From the NCBI GenBank assembly GCA_009760855.2, contig WPIO01000453.1, positions 1-43,172 of the forward strand: a stretch of DNA of 43,172 nucleotides. Direction: 5' to 3'. Below the pieces are notes generated by a model, which searched no databases, had not been told where the DNA came from, and worked only from the letters and a program-made list of their open reading frames with translations. This DNA is from Cristatella mucedo. Taxonomy: Eukaryota; Bryozoa; Phylactolaemata; Cristatellidae. Of this stretch, positions 9,546 through 20,892 are shown piece by piece. Positions within the stretch are counted from its first letter, which is position 1; each line of letters opens with the position of its first letter. Position numbers and translations under genes: made by a program.

Positions 9546-10139
9546 AGCTGCAGGCATTTAACGTTTGTACAGGTATATGCCTGTGCATCTATTTTACATA
9601 TTTGCCTGTATCTCAGACTTGGGCTGTCCAGACTCCTAAATACGACCTGCTTGACTTTTGTGGCCCATCTCCTACGAACTGACTAAATGCGAGCACACAA
9701 GTACGCTAGAACGTATATACTAGCATCTACAAAGTTATGATTCAATTCTAACCCCAATCTAAATACAAAACACACAATCGGCTCAGCGGAACTATGTTGA
9801 GTCTACTCCAGCGGGCAATACTTTCATACCGGAGGTTCGGACTGAAAGCGATACAAGCGAAAAGACCACGTCGATGCATCTTGCCTTGCTGAAGTGTAGC
9901 GACATTTGGTGACGGAGAAATAGGTGCAGTTCACGGATATGCCTTCGTAAAATCACGGTAACTTAAACACTGACACCAAAAATTTTATTTTATGACAAAT
10001 ATTTGTTTACTTCAACCATACCATTGAGTGTACACACACATGCACATTGAAGATATTGAATCCGACCGTGCTTAAACTGCAGATGATTGCAAGCGACAAA
10101 GGTAGCGATATTTCGGCCGGTGCACTTGGTCTCGGCGCT
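9546..10139. other. Spacer before the P2 3' end; no gene recognised
   Basis: No gene is seen. From about 10040 the sequence shows weak similarity to the 3' flank of P3 (for example CTGCAGATGATTGCAAGCGA against CTGCAGATAATTGCGTAAT at about 30428). Confidence 0.3.
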
Positions 10140-10145
10140 TTTATT
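10140..10145 (-). terminator. Candidate polyadenylation signal of P2
   Basis: AATAAA on the minus strand, about 155 nt downstream of the P2 stop codon (10300-10302). The distance suits a 3' UTR. No equivalent hexamer was found at the same place in P3. Confidence 0.35.
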
Positions 10146-10299
10146 TGCATAAGCAAGCGACTACATAGAGCTCGCAATTGGACTATCAGCCTACAGTCAC
10201 ATGTTAAATGCTCAGTGCTTGCAATCGCGTGCCGACGGATTAGTCATGTGGAGACGGATTAGGCCGCTTGAGGCGAGTGCCTTCTTGCCGAGCCCGAGG

Positions 10300-10446
10300 C
10301 TATGCAGCGCAGCCGGAGATTTCGATTCGAAGCGATTTCCATCCGGAATACTGATGCGGATGAATTCGCAGAATTCGCATGCCCTCTAGAGGAGCAGGAA
10401 GTGAGCCTCCGAAGATTTTGTTAGCCTTGCTGTTCCAACCGAAGAG
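10300..10446 (-). CDS. P2 exon 6: C-terminal part of the F5/8 type C domain
   Basis: A 147-nt terminal exon, phase 0, after acceptor TTGCGCTCAG. It is fully open and ends in TAG at 10300-10302. Readable motifs are RILRIHPHQYSGWKSLRIE and the closing SGCAA, the standard R-x-I-R-I-x-P ... L-R-x-E-x-x-G-C end of F5/8C domains. It has exactly the same length as P3 exon 6. Its good state contrasts with the broken exons upstream. Confidence 0.8.
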   Translation of the reverse strand, partial: LFGWNSKANKIFGGSLPAPLEGMRILRIHPHQYSGWKSLRIEISGCAA

Positions 10447-10960
10447 CTGAGCGCAAGCGACAAGTGATTTCCACGAACGAAGCGAGCAAGGAACAGACTA
10501 ACGTAAGCCGAGACGAGGATTTCACAAAGTAGACGAGGACTTCACGATTTGCGGTAAATGCGCTTCACCAAGAGACATGAAAAGAAGAGCTGTGAAACTC
10601 GGCGTGCTACAGAGACATGCGCTCACCTGCACCGGAAATACCGCAATGTTAGAAAAGCGAGACAGCATTACATTATGGGGTAAATAAATACCCCATTGAG
10701 CAGAACCTAATGCAATCCCGTGGGAGTGAAAACAGATGCTCTTGTTTTTATGGCCTTAATTATTTGAGAGGCGAGGTTTAACTGTTATGGCCTTATCATT
10801 AGTAAATTGGCTTGATCGTCATTTCGATGTGACACATTTTGCATTGCAAATCAACTGGGAATGCCCCGCAATATATGCATCAAGGAAGTTGAGAGTGTTT
10901 GCCATTCTGGAAGGCAGGGAGAGATCACAAGCACAGCCTTGTGGAAAAGAGCTCACAGAA
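10447..10960 (-). other. P2 intron 5, right-hand end next to exon 6
   Basis: No gene. Parts resemble the corresponding intron of P3 (30830-31100), including a block around TATGGCCTTA (10790) matched by GATGGCCTTCC (31070). Confidence 0.3.
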
Positions 10961-10970
10961 TATAGCTCAT

Positions 10971-11090
10971 ATATATATATATATATCTCTATTCAGGCGC
11001 TTCACATATGCCTCGGGGCTCGAGCCCACGACCCCAGTCAAACCTTGATCTGGGCGAGCACCTTAACCGCTGGGCCAAAACTAGCTCGGC
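10971..11090 (-). mobile_element. tRNA-derived SINE-like element (type 1)
   Basis: On the minus strand a Pol III-type promoter is visible: box A-like TGGCCCAGCGGTTAAGG (11061-11077) and box B-like GGTCGTGGGCTCGAGCC (11017-11033). The body ends in GTGAAGCGCCTGAATAGAGAT and an (AT)n tail. A second copy with the same layout is at 22780-22885. It lies in intron 5 of P2. Confidence 0.65.
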
Positions 11091-11091
11091 A

Positions 11092-11139
11092 TATAATGTA
11101 ATAGAGCTCATAGTCCTCATAATGTAATAGAGCTCATAG
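11092..11139. repeat. Tandem duplication of about 22 bp
   Basis: The unit ATAATGTAATAGAGCTCATAG appears twice in direct order, separated by 5 bp (first copy from about 11093, second ending about 11139), next to the head of the SINE-like element. Confidence 0.8.
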
Positions 11140-12989
11140 AAATGTGAGCCGAGACAGTGCTTGGATATTACACCCGATTAGAGTGAGAGTATAGCTAGAG
11201 TGAGAGTGTAAGTATATGGCGACATTTGAGTATGAGTGAGAGTACGAATTGTGAAAGAAAAGTGGACCAAGCACCGAGGCCCGTCTTATCCTATGCTTTA
11301 GAGACGCAACGGATGACAGTTACGCACCAAAGCCTGGTGGCGTTTAGCTAGTCCCCACTATGGCGTCTCGTAACAGTTCAACAGTGACAGTAACGCAGCT
11401 ATTTTCACCAAAAATAAAAGACAGTTAGCGGTTGCTTTTTCAAAGTGTTTTACCGTTTCTATTGAAAGTTTTTAAACACTAAGATACAAATGAAGTTCCA
11501 GCGTTCACTATGGGTAGTAAATATGTAACGGAAAACAAATTTGTGAAGTTTCCTCTGAATTTGTGTGAGATTCTTAATAATGAATTTATCGAATTGGTCA
11601 AACAATTACATTAACGTTCAATTTAAAAAAAAATCAAGTGAAATATTATTAAAATTGATCTTGTAGCACCAGCAAATATTGAGGTTCATTTTGTACGGAT
11701 TTTACAGGAAGAGTACTGGGATGAATGATTTAAACCCTGATAGTGACGATATTGATGAAATGGACAACGTTGAAGAAGGCACGGAACTTGGAAGCGATCA
11801 GCAATAGTACATTAGAAGGTGACATCGATCGATTGCCGCGATCTGCTCACGAAATCATAGCTCTCCGAGTAGCAACAGAAATGCTGCTGCTGCTCAGTCC
11901 AAGTTTGACGTGGCTTTTTCTTTCCGTTTTTAGTTTTCTCACTTCGCTCAATGAGTAAACTCTCGCCTGAGCTACTTTGCTGCACTCCGAAACATACAGC
12001 GATTATTTTTCCCGATCCCAACTAGCTGCGGGAATTCGCAGGTTCATGCATCAGCTCATTAATTTGCCTGAAATCGTCTGCTGGTGGGTGCATTCATTCT
12101 CTCGCTTAGCTACCTGCCTGGAATCCTAATGAATGCAGCTAATTAGTCGGCCGTTTCTTGCTAATTCTTGTCTTCTTGTCAGTAGTCACATCGCTCTTAG
12201 ATTTAGGTAATTTTAGGACTAAGAATAAAATAAATAAATAAATAAAATAGATCTTCCTCTCAGTAAAATCACTCGGTGCCTGTGACTCAACTGATGAGCC
12301 CAGGCAAGTCTACGTGGCTAGATTCATAGCTGCTATTATATTATATATTATGTACTACTACTAGTATATATTATTGTAATGCTAATAATATGTTTATGTT
12401 ATTATAATTATATGTATATTGTTATATAATAGTAATTGTGATAATTCAACTTTGTATTTCTATATTATTATTATATACATTATTTACTACTACTATTCAT
12501 ACCCGTCGCTCACTGTGCTCTATCTAGATCCGGTTCTTGCCAATTATTGTCTGCTTGTCAGTAGTCAAATCGCCATCTAGATGAACCAACTGAAGCAAAA
12601 TACCCACCATCATAGCTATCAGTGGGCACAGCTTCTTTTCCTAATGAATCGTTGCCCCATGCCCGGCACTCTTGGCTCGGCCATTTCTGCAGGCTGTCCC
12701 TCATCAGGAACCTATGCAATTTTCAAATGGCTGCAGTCCAATGCTTTCCATCCCTAGTCGATCAACTGACTAAGAAATGAGAAAATTTGCAAAACGCAAC
12801 GGACCGTAATGGAAAAAAGTAAGGCCGCATCGCGCAATGCCGCCGACACGGAAAGGAGAGAGAGCAGAAAGAGCTCGTGGCTGACGTGGTCGAGAAGACT
12901 GTCCAGGTGGACCAGGCCAGCGAATGAGTGACATTCGTACGTTTAAAGACAAAGTTCGAGGCGTATCGAACGGCGGCCATGTCAGTTTG
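11140..12989. other. Large insert in P2 intron 5; no gene recognised
   Basis: AT-rich DNA without a recognised gene. It includes short, unsupported frames on the plus strand: one of 34 codons from an ATG at about 11511 (MGSKYVTENKFVKF...) and an acidic one of 28 codons from about 11721 (PDSDDIDEMDNVEEG). They may be remnants of one transposon ORF. A (TAT)-rich low-complexity region lies at about 12330-12490. Confidence 0.3.
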
Positions 12990-13738
12990 CCGCTGAGTGG
13001 AATTTGAAGGTCAAGAAATGCTCATACGACTACGCCCCTTCCTGCGACGAGGGTGTGCATTCGGCCGGGCGATAGAGCGCTGGCTGTAAGAAAGGATCAG
13101 GTGCCGAATCTAGCAGATGGCTTTTGCAGACTGAGCGCGTGTCTCGTTGGCATTGTCCCTTGTTTACCTGCGTAATAATATCGTAATTGCGACTACATTC
13201 CTGATTTGACGCGACTCCTTTGCAGTACACTTAGAGTTCCTAGAAAGATATTTAGTTCTCTTAGGATTCTACGCGATATTTTGTCGACATTATCGGCGTC
13301 TGGTGCGAGTGTGTATCTCCGGATTCTCAATGGCCATCGAAATAATTTTTGAGAAAATGCTGCCTACAGACAATTTGACAACCCAGTGTAAACTCTTATC
13401 GATGACAAAGTAAGATTTAGGATTCAGCAAGCATTATCGTTTTCCATTCAAAATCTGGAAGAAGTGATGTGATCAGACAATGTTAACAATGTGTGTTATC
13501 TCTTAAGCTGATTTTGGGAAGCAAAACGTGTGTCTGTAAGGGGCTTCTTAGAAAAAAGGCGGCAGCCATTTTATCAAGCTATGGCAAATGACTTTATATG
13601 AACTAATTTTGGGAACCAAGTGTAGATGTTCCAATAGCTGTGATAAGTTGTGAGAAGTTCCATCAATGAAAATGCTCATTTCTGCTACTTTTACGGCCTC
13701 AAATAAAGTAGCCAGATTGAGAATGAAAAATATCGTAC
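12990..13738 (-). other. P2 intron 5, part paralogous to P1
   Basis: This stretch aligns in patches with 2490-3148 of P1, most clearly around TTTGCAGTACACTTAGAG and AGAAAGATATTTAGTT (about 13220-13260). It is treated as intron because exon 5 and exon 6 join continuously in the domain. Confidence 0.4.
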
Positions 13739-13873
13739 CACATTCACGGTGCTGTTTCTGTACATACTATACGTGATTCCGTCGCTGCTGTATTCGAGGA
13801 AGAAGGATTCAACGTATTCATCCCATGTGCAAACCAGATTGCCGATTCTGCTGGCGATTTCCTATTGCGTTAT
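13739..13873 (-). pseudogene. P2 exon 5: middle of the F5/8 type C domain, one nonsense codon
   Basis: A 135-nt phase 0-0 exon after acceptor GTCTACTTCCAG. It contains VESFFLEYSSDGITYS. The fourth codon is TAG (13862-13864), where P1 and P3 have Tyr. The donor reads GTACGA, as in P1. Confidence 0.75.
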
Positions 13874-15349
13874 CTGGAAGTAGACGGGAACTCAGAGAAA
13901 GCGTCAATGAGCAGCGATAACGATCTGTTAGCTAAAATCGTAAAAACTACTGCATACAAGAATAAGTAATAATAAATAATGAGAAAAAATTTTTACCCGG
14001 GTTTTTGAATTAATCGATAATGTGCAGATGCATCCTGAAATCATTTTATCGTCAATAGCTCATCGTTACTGCAGAATGAGATGCAATTCGCTTAGAATAA
14101 ATAATTAGAAAATGAATCTTCCCGCCAGCTCTTTAAAAGTGACTTGAGGATAATTTCACGCACTGATAATATACAAGGTTAGAAGAAGCTTTGATTGTTG
14201 ACCTGATATGTTGAGATAATTAGTTATATTAATAATAAGGGAATCAGACCGATTAAAAAAATGCTTAAGCAGTGACTATGGGCAAAAAACAACCGAGACC
14301 TGGTTGTTGCTTTTTGGTTGTATTGCTCGGAAGTCCAAACTCTCGTGAGCATTCTCTTCAGCCATTGGGTCGTCGCCCAAGAGGTTCGGTGCTCACTCTT
14401 ACCGACCCTCGGTCTCTGCACACACACCTAACGACTAAAATAAAAATGGCTGACGTTCGTAGCTAGAGTTACATGGAGGCTCAGAGTCAGTCCCGGAGCA
14501 TGGGATGCTTATGAGGTCTAACCAAGGCTTAGCCCTTTTCTACACGGAAGACGCAGTGCAACTGCTTATGAAATTATCGTATAAACTGGTGACTGTGCAG
14601 GTTACTTAGCAAACTATGCACTTTGCCGAAAAAACGCTTTTTTTTATACGCTTATCGTCCTTTTCTTTATATTCTCTTTGACTCTATATTCTCCTCGTCA
14701 TATTCAACAATGATGACTGCAGGAGCGAACTCAACTTCTGCTGTGAGTTTCCCGAAAAACATTTGTTCACAACAGCCTTCCCCACAAGAGCAGGGCACTG
14801 CAAGCAGGGCTAAGTCGGCCGTCAACCTTTTTCGAATCGACAGTATAAACGCCCTGTCTTGGAGGAAATTTTTTAGCGGCAAAGATGAAAAAAAGATTGC
14901 ATAAACGAAGCTTTCCGACCTGCTTGCTCTGACGAAAATCCGATTGCGATGCTTAAAGAGACTGGGTTTAGCCCACCCAGGGGTAAGGTACTTGGCCTTT
15001 ACAACTAAGATCGCAATTGTAAGTCCTGCAGTGGGAGATTCTTCATTTATTACTGCAAGCGATGGTAATAGCGACTAAAGATCTTCTGCCGCTATGCAAA
15101 CGAGGATGATGAGTCAGCTAAACCACATTTTTTAAGCACGAGGAACCTTCTGCTGCATAACTTTCGCTATTAAACGGGAATGATTGGACCAGATCAATAG
15201 ATCAAGTGCCTGCATTAAGTCACGGGAATAGAAATATGCTCGAATGATGCTCGTAGCTCTCGCTTAAGATTTCAGCTAGACTTAAAGACGCAGTTATTAG
15301 GTGACAGGCACTTTCAAGGATGAAAAATATACGCAAAAAAAATCCTAGC
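13874..15349 (-). other. P2 intron 4
   Basis: Intron between the first and middle F5/8C exons. Patches match the P1 intron, for example CAGAATGAGATG (about 14076) and GCTTTGATTGT (about 14190). A Ser/Thr-rich 93-codon plus-strand frame at 14623-14904 has no recognisable family and no support. Confidence 0.35.
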
Positions 15350-15394
15350 TGATTGAACAGCCTCTTTTTGTATAGCGACAGAAGAGCCTTCACG

Positions 15395-15513
15395 GCTATC
15401 ACCACCGCTTGCAGTGGCGATAAAGGATCGCCCACCGTAGGAATCGAACCCACGACCTCGGGACCAAGGTCGTGAAAGCAACCGCCTTACCTAGTGTGCC
15501 ATCACGGCTCACT
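15395..15513 (-). mobile_element. tRNA-derived SINE-like element (type 2)
   Basis: The minus strand has box A-like TGGCACACTAGGTAAGG (about 15485-15501) and a perfect box B GGTTCGATTCC (about 15440-15450), with a T-arm-like stem GTGGG/CCTAC. The acceptor stem does not close, so this is not a tRNA gene. The head differs from the type 1 element. A related tail may extend left to about 15355. Confidence 0.6.
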
Positions 15514-15643
15514 AATATAAATATATCATAATATCACTCAAATATTGTTATGTTGCGTTTTAGTGCTGCATCAATCTACGGCAGATGACTAGGCAAGGCA
15601 CATATCCGGCAGCTGGTCATTGCCGGATAGAGTATTCCCATAC

Positions 15644-15829
15644 GGCCTTCAGTTGAAGAAATTCAATTTGTTAGTAGTCGTCTGATGAAAGATCTGCCGA
15701 ACTCCACGATTCGCACGGACCAGTGCACTGTCCCGAAACGTTATAAAGCTTTGCACACATTGGAGAGAGCCCGAGAAAGCTCGATGACTCAGACATCGCC
15801 GAGTCCGGCAGAGAAGCTGCAACGCATTG
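15644..15829 (-). pseudogene. P2 exon 4 relic: N-terminal part of the F5/8 type C domain
   Basis: Translates as SLPDSAMSESSSF, then CAKLYNVSGQC and ESWSSADLSSDDY, followed by TAA (15671-15673) where P3 has Leu, then QIEFLQLKA. The donor is GTATGG. The AG acceptor seen in P1 and P3 is not present at the aligned place, so the right boundary given is only the edge of the alignment. Confidence 0.7.
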
Positions 15830-16724
15830 CCATTTCACAGCCACGATTCCACAAAAAATCGTCCGGTGACATAAAACCTACCAGGCCAATCGTGGTGCAC
15901 TTGACAAGAAGAGTGCTCACAAATAGCAATGACTTTGTATAGAATCAAACAACACATACCACAATTTATTGGTTGAAATCACCGGCCCTCTCATAAAAGC
16001 AATAAACAGATACACTGAACTATTTTTAAACGTTTCTTTTGCAAAAAAAGTGACTTGAACATATATCTCATTTCATTCATTGCAAATTTAGCAAGTACAA
16101 TTAGTGCTTTCTCTACTGCTTAGACGTTCGAATTTCAAAATAATGGATAGGTACAGAGAGCACATCCACAGGGATCTTTACAATATCCATCAGTATTTAT
16201 TCAAACATCTGCTGCAGATTTTGATTCATGTCAGCTAACATTTTTTCGCACGTGCCTTGTAGGGTCCTTGGTTATAATGCGGACACTATTTTATTTTGAT
16301 GGCTCCGGATAAACAGAAAAAATGGGGAGCGTTTAACCTTTTTCTAGCCATCGTGCTGTTCTATTATCTTAGTCTACCCGGGCCACGGGGGTCCCACTCA
16401 TTTTCACCTCAAGTTTGATCCAAAAAGTTACTAAAGATCAGCACATGGTTACATTTTACTGTCGGAATACTAGAACCACTGAATATCGCGTACTGACTAG
16501 AAGACGTATGCTTCCGAGTCTATATCAGGCGCATATTCCTGTGTACATTTAATTTAGGACGTAATTCGAGCCTACATGACATATCAGTTCTGAAATGGCC
16601 TCGTGCGTGCATAAGCTATACCTTGACCTGATTTAATACTATTTTCTAGCACGCAGCCTGAAGCTTTTGGTCCTCTAGACAGACACAAGAGGTAACGTTA
16701 CCTCTATTAGCGTGAACAAGCTTT
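15830..16724 (-). other. P2 intron 3, left part
   Basis: Intron DNA. The first part (to about 15950) resembles the P1 and P3 sequence upstream of exon 4, including a TAGCAATGA block near 15922-15930. No gene is recognised. Confidence 0.35.
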
Positions 16725-18075
16725 TCCTCCTCTAAAATCACATTTGAATCGCGAAACCTCAAGACCCTTGACATAAATGCTGTCCGAGCGAGAATATCTG
16801 CTTCGCCTCTGCTGCTCAGTCCCCCTCCGATCTGTAATCACTGGTAGATAGAAACGTGACACTGACACTACGTGATTAACGTCGAGACGGGATGTCACGA
16901 ATGCATGGACCAACTTATATGTGGTATCCTTATCTAAACAAGCCCGAATTTTAGCAATGTTATGAAGCTGAAAATAGGCAGATTTGACTGTGGAGCTGAT
17001 ATGGTCGTCTAACGAGAGGTCGCTTTGGAATATGAAATCTAGATTTCGAGTTTATTCAACTGGAGATGTGCTGGCAGAGCCAATTTTTAGAGTCGGCCTT
17101 TCCAATCTCTGAATCACACTGGGTTTGCCCAAAACTAGTAAGTTAGTTTTATCATCGTTTAGTTTTAGAAAATTTGCTGCCATTCATGTGCGGATGTCAT
17201 CAATGTATGCAACAAGTGAGTTGAGAGAATTCGAGGTGCTCGAAGGCTGGGAGTGATCAAAGCAAAGGTACAACTGAGTGTCATCCACATAGAAGTGAAA
17301 GCCTATATTGTGCTTGGCAATCACATCAGCAAGAGGGAGAGTATAAACCGTGAAAAAACCAGACCTAGCACGGAGCCCTGAGTTACTCCATATTTCAGAG
17401 GTACTTCAGATGATCTATGTCCATTCACGTCATTACTCTGGAGTCTCCCACTGAGATAGGACCTGAACCACGGCAGAGCAGTGCCAGTGATGCCCAGGCG
17501 AGATGAGAGGGACTCTTGAAGAACTTTATGATCGATGGTATCAAAAGTGTCGAAAGATCAAGCAAAACAAGCAGAGACACTCTACCCATGTCTGCATTCC
17601 TAACTAGGTCGTTGTATACCCTAAGGAATGCTGACTCTGTGGAGTGATTAGCTCTAAAGCCTGACTTGAACTTACTAGCAAGGTACAAACCTTAAATCCT
17701 ATGGAGACCGTGCATTTAGTTCGTGTGCTCCCAAAGCCTGGAACTCCCTCCCGAACTGCGTCAGAACATCCCCTGACCTGACCACATTTAAAAGGAACCT
17801 AAAAACACACCTATTTAGGACAGCATTTACTGGGTCCCTGTTATTCTTCCTTGATGTGCATATGCGTGCTGAAACTGTGCATGCTGCCACTAACCACATT
17901 TGCATGCTGACCCTGTGCATGTCACTCCTAACCATGTTATTCATTTTGTTTGTTTTTCAAGCATGATTTTACTTTACATTCAATTGCATTTCCCTTTGCA
18001 GCAAATGTAAAGCGTCTAGAAAGAGATTAGGTTCTCCGAGGGCGCTTTATCAAGTGCATTGTTATTATTACTTAA
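16725..18075 (+). mobile_element. LINE family A copy with an inverted middle segment
   Basis: Three abutting pieces. At 16725-16820 a plus-strand linker piece matches 5335-5420. At about 16870-17683 the RT is in minus orientation, running from SKFKSGFRANHSTES to AFVTSRLDVNH, with RT motif A disrupted by frameshift. From about 17683 a plus-strand 3' end (matching 1926 onward in the first LINE A copy) continues through the hairpin (18009-18048) to a short ATT tail near 18075. About 270 bp of the element is missing at the inversion joint. The element sits in intron 3 of P2. Confidence 0.75.
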
Positions 18076-19600
18076 GCATGAGGCGTTTGTATTGTGCACA
18101 CTGATTAGTCTTTATTCCTCGACAGTCCAAATCATGTGCATATGTTTCTAATTATTCAGTATACATTTCAATATGCATTTATCAATATATATACAAAAGA
18201 CGTGGTGCAGATTTCGGAAATCGTAAGTGATTTTCGGTCGACGTACAGTATTCGGTGCTGCACCCTGATAGGTGTAAGGCCAACATAGATTAGTGAACGA
18301 CCCCAACTCGAGTATTACAAAGTCGATAGCTGTTGGTGCCACTGATTAGATTGATTATACGAACACTCAACTATACTTAGTTTTTATTTATCATATATAA
18401 ATGTATAAGTAATAGAATCGATGTTTGGTGTGCATCAGGTAACGTCATAACCGAGTGGTGAGGCCCGAACGCAATGGCGAGTTGATTCAATTCATTTGTA
18501 GGCCACCAGTCCGGTCGTCAGCTCGTGTACCACGGCCGATGAGTAAAACTAAGAACAGAAAGTTACGTTAAACGGACTAAAATAATAATGCCTACATGAT
18601 AAGGAGGCAAATGGTATCCTTTGCCGGAGGCACCGTCATCCATCTTTCCGCCATCTCATCCACTGCTGATACCAGAATGCCATGCCCCAGGAGCTTCTAG
18701 TACATAGGCTGCTGAGCCCACGGCTGCGTCCACGGACGGGCAATACTAGGCCTCAAACGCAGCGCTCGCTACAATCCCTGCTGATTGCAACCTCAATCTC
18801 AGGCCAATCTCAGCTGACGCACGACAACTATCGGTGACGTCCCAACCTTATATCTCGGCTAGTGGTAACGTGCAGGTACTGCATTAAAGCACATTGCTAT
18901 GCTGACAGTAGTGGTATACGGCTGGAATAACGACTGTAATCGCCCGTGCCTCAGCATAACAGTGTTTCGTATCCATTGAGCAGACACGCCAATGGGACAG
19001 TGCCGAAGGCGCCGAACATGTTTAAAGGCTGCTTTGACGTTAAGAAATTGCTCAGTGGCATCGTAGTGTAGGGCTCAAATCAGCTTACATGTCTGGATCG
19101 ACTCCAGAATCACAACTTTCTGCCTATTGATTGCATCAACACATTATTCGGCCTTGGCCAAACGCGGTCGAATAATACACCCAGGAACCGCGAGTAATGC
19201 ATAGTCGTCATTATCTGGCTAATTTAGAATGCAGCCGTTTTAATGATGAGTTCGACTAATTACCGTACCCCCAGAAGTAGGAATACTGCAGACGAGAATA
19301 AGAAGGGTCGCTACTTTTTGCAATGTCTGGCTTTTGTGAGGTAAACATCATTTGACCACTGCTGGCTCCTCGTGCCTGGCAGACGAAGCCCATAGCACAC
19401 ACACAGAGTCAGGAGGTCAGGAAGACAAACCGGCAGGGTTTCCTTCAGATGTCAGGAGGTCAGATGATAAAAACGTTTGAACCAAACGCTCTGCCATTGT
19501 GTGCCGGCCTCGCTTCGTACGGTAGATAGGAAATTGAGAGAATGCAAGTCAGGGAACTTGACTGGTCATATGCGTCGGCCAAAATCACTCCGAATTTGGT
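18076..19600. other. P2 intron 3, middle; no gene recognised
   Basis: About 1.5 kb without a recognisable gene. A duplicated GTCAGGAGGTCAG motif occurs at about 19410 and 19450. A weak box A-like string exists near 19485-19500 (minus strand), but no box B was found, so no RNA gene is called. Confidence 0.25.
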
Positions 19601-19604
19601 AGTT

Positions 19605-20490
19605 CAATAAAATGTGTGTATCGCTCTCAGAGAACTTGCCCTATTTCTAGGCACTTTGCATTTACTCCAAATGAAGCATGATTTAATGGTTATTGGCAGC
19701 CTGCTCAATGTCAACAAGCACAACACGGTGAGAGGTGACATGCACAGGGTCCGCATGCAAATATGGCCAGTGACAGCATGCACAACCTCAGCACGCACAA
19801 GGGCACAAAGGACAAATCGCACGGAGCCAATCAATTCTGTGATACATAGATGCAATTTTAGCTTCATTTTAAATGCCATCAAGCCGGAGGATATCGTAAA
19901 GCCAGTCGAAATTGAGTTGTAAGCTTTGAGAGCATATACACTAAAGACATGGTCTATTAGTGATTTGAGTTCCGTACAAGGAATGTGTAAACGATTAGAT
20001 TCAGAAAATTAGACTGTACGATGCTTATAGTTTTGTGCGGGAGCAGTTGAATTTGATAGGCTGGAGATAAAGAAATATGAAACCTAAAAGTGGGTGACAG
20101 AAGTGTGTTGCAGACAGAAGTCAATACAGGATGTCAGAAATGCACGAGTCAATTTAGGTTTAGTAGCCCTGTGTAAGCTAAGCCGATTTAGCAATCTTAT
20201 GTACCTGAAAATAGGCAGACTTGACTGCCGAAATGACGTGGCAGAGGTCTCTTTAAAACTGGACGCCTATATTTCGTTTAAAATCAACTGATTATATGCC
20301 TGAAAGCTAATTTTGAGCGTTTGCCTTTCAAGTTTCTTAACCAGACTTGGTTTTTGCATAACTAACATGTTGATCATATCATCGTTTCATTTAGGAAGGT
20401 CTGCTGCCATCAAAGTGAGGATGTTGCGATCTTATGCAAAAACAAAGCAGAAGCCATCATGGCATCAGGCCCAAACCAAGAAATGCCACA
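19605..20490 (-). mobile_element. LINE family A copy, 3' half, minus strand
   Basis: A degraded copy running from the 3' terminus (hairpin relic at 19621-19660, ATT tail lost) into the RT C-terminal region; the 20240-20410 part aligns with motif D and its flank in other copies. Multiple frameshifts leave no useful frame. It joins head-on to another LINE A 3' end at about 20490. Confidence 0.7.
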
Positions 20491-20892
20491 GCCGTCTCGT
20501 ACAAACCTCAAATCCTTTGGAGGCCGTGCATTTAGTTCGTACGCTCCCACAGACTGAAACTCTCTCCTGACTTGCATCAGAACATCCCCTGGCTTGACCA
20601 TATTTAAAAAGAACTTTAAAGCACACTTATTTGGGACATCATTTAATGGGTCCCTGCGATTCTTCCTTCTCGTGCTTATGCGTACTGACACTGTACATGC
20701 TGCCACTAACCACATTTGCATGCTGATCCTGCGCATGTCACCCCTAGCCACGTTGTTCATGTTGTTTATCAAGCATGATATTACTCATGATTCAATCGAG
20801 TTACCTTTTGCAGCAAATGTAAAGCGCCTAGGAGGAGATTGATTTCTCTGAGGGTGCTTTATCAAGTGCATTAGTGCTATTATTATTTAGAG
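20490..20892 (+). mobile_element. LINE family A 3' end
   Basis: Plus-strand 3' end, beginning at the CAAACCTCAAATCC block (equivalent to 1926 in the first copy) and ending with hairpin 20821-20860 and an ATT-rich tail. The C-terminal frame ANVKR is readable, then breaks. Confidence 0.8.

Noticed and set aside
15395-15513. A functional tRNA gene
   Set aside because: Box A and box B are good, but the acceptor stem does not pair and the element continues into a SINE-like body.
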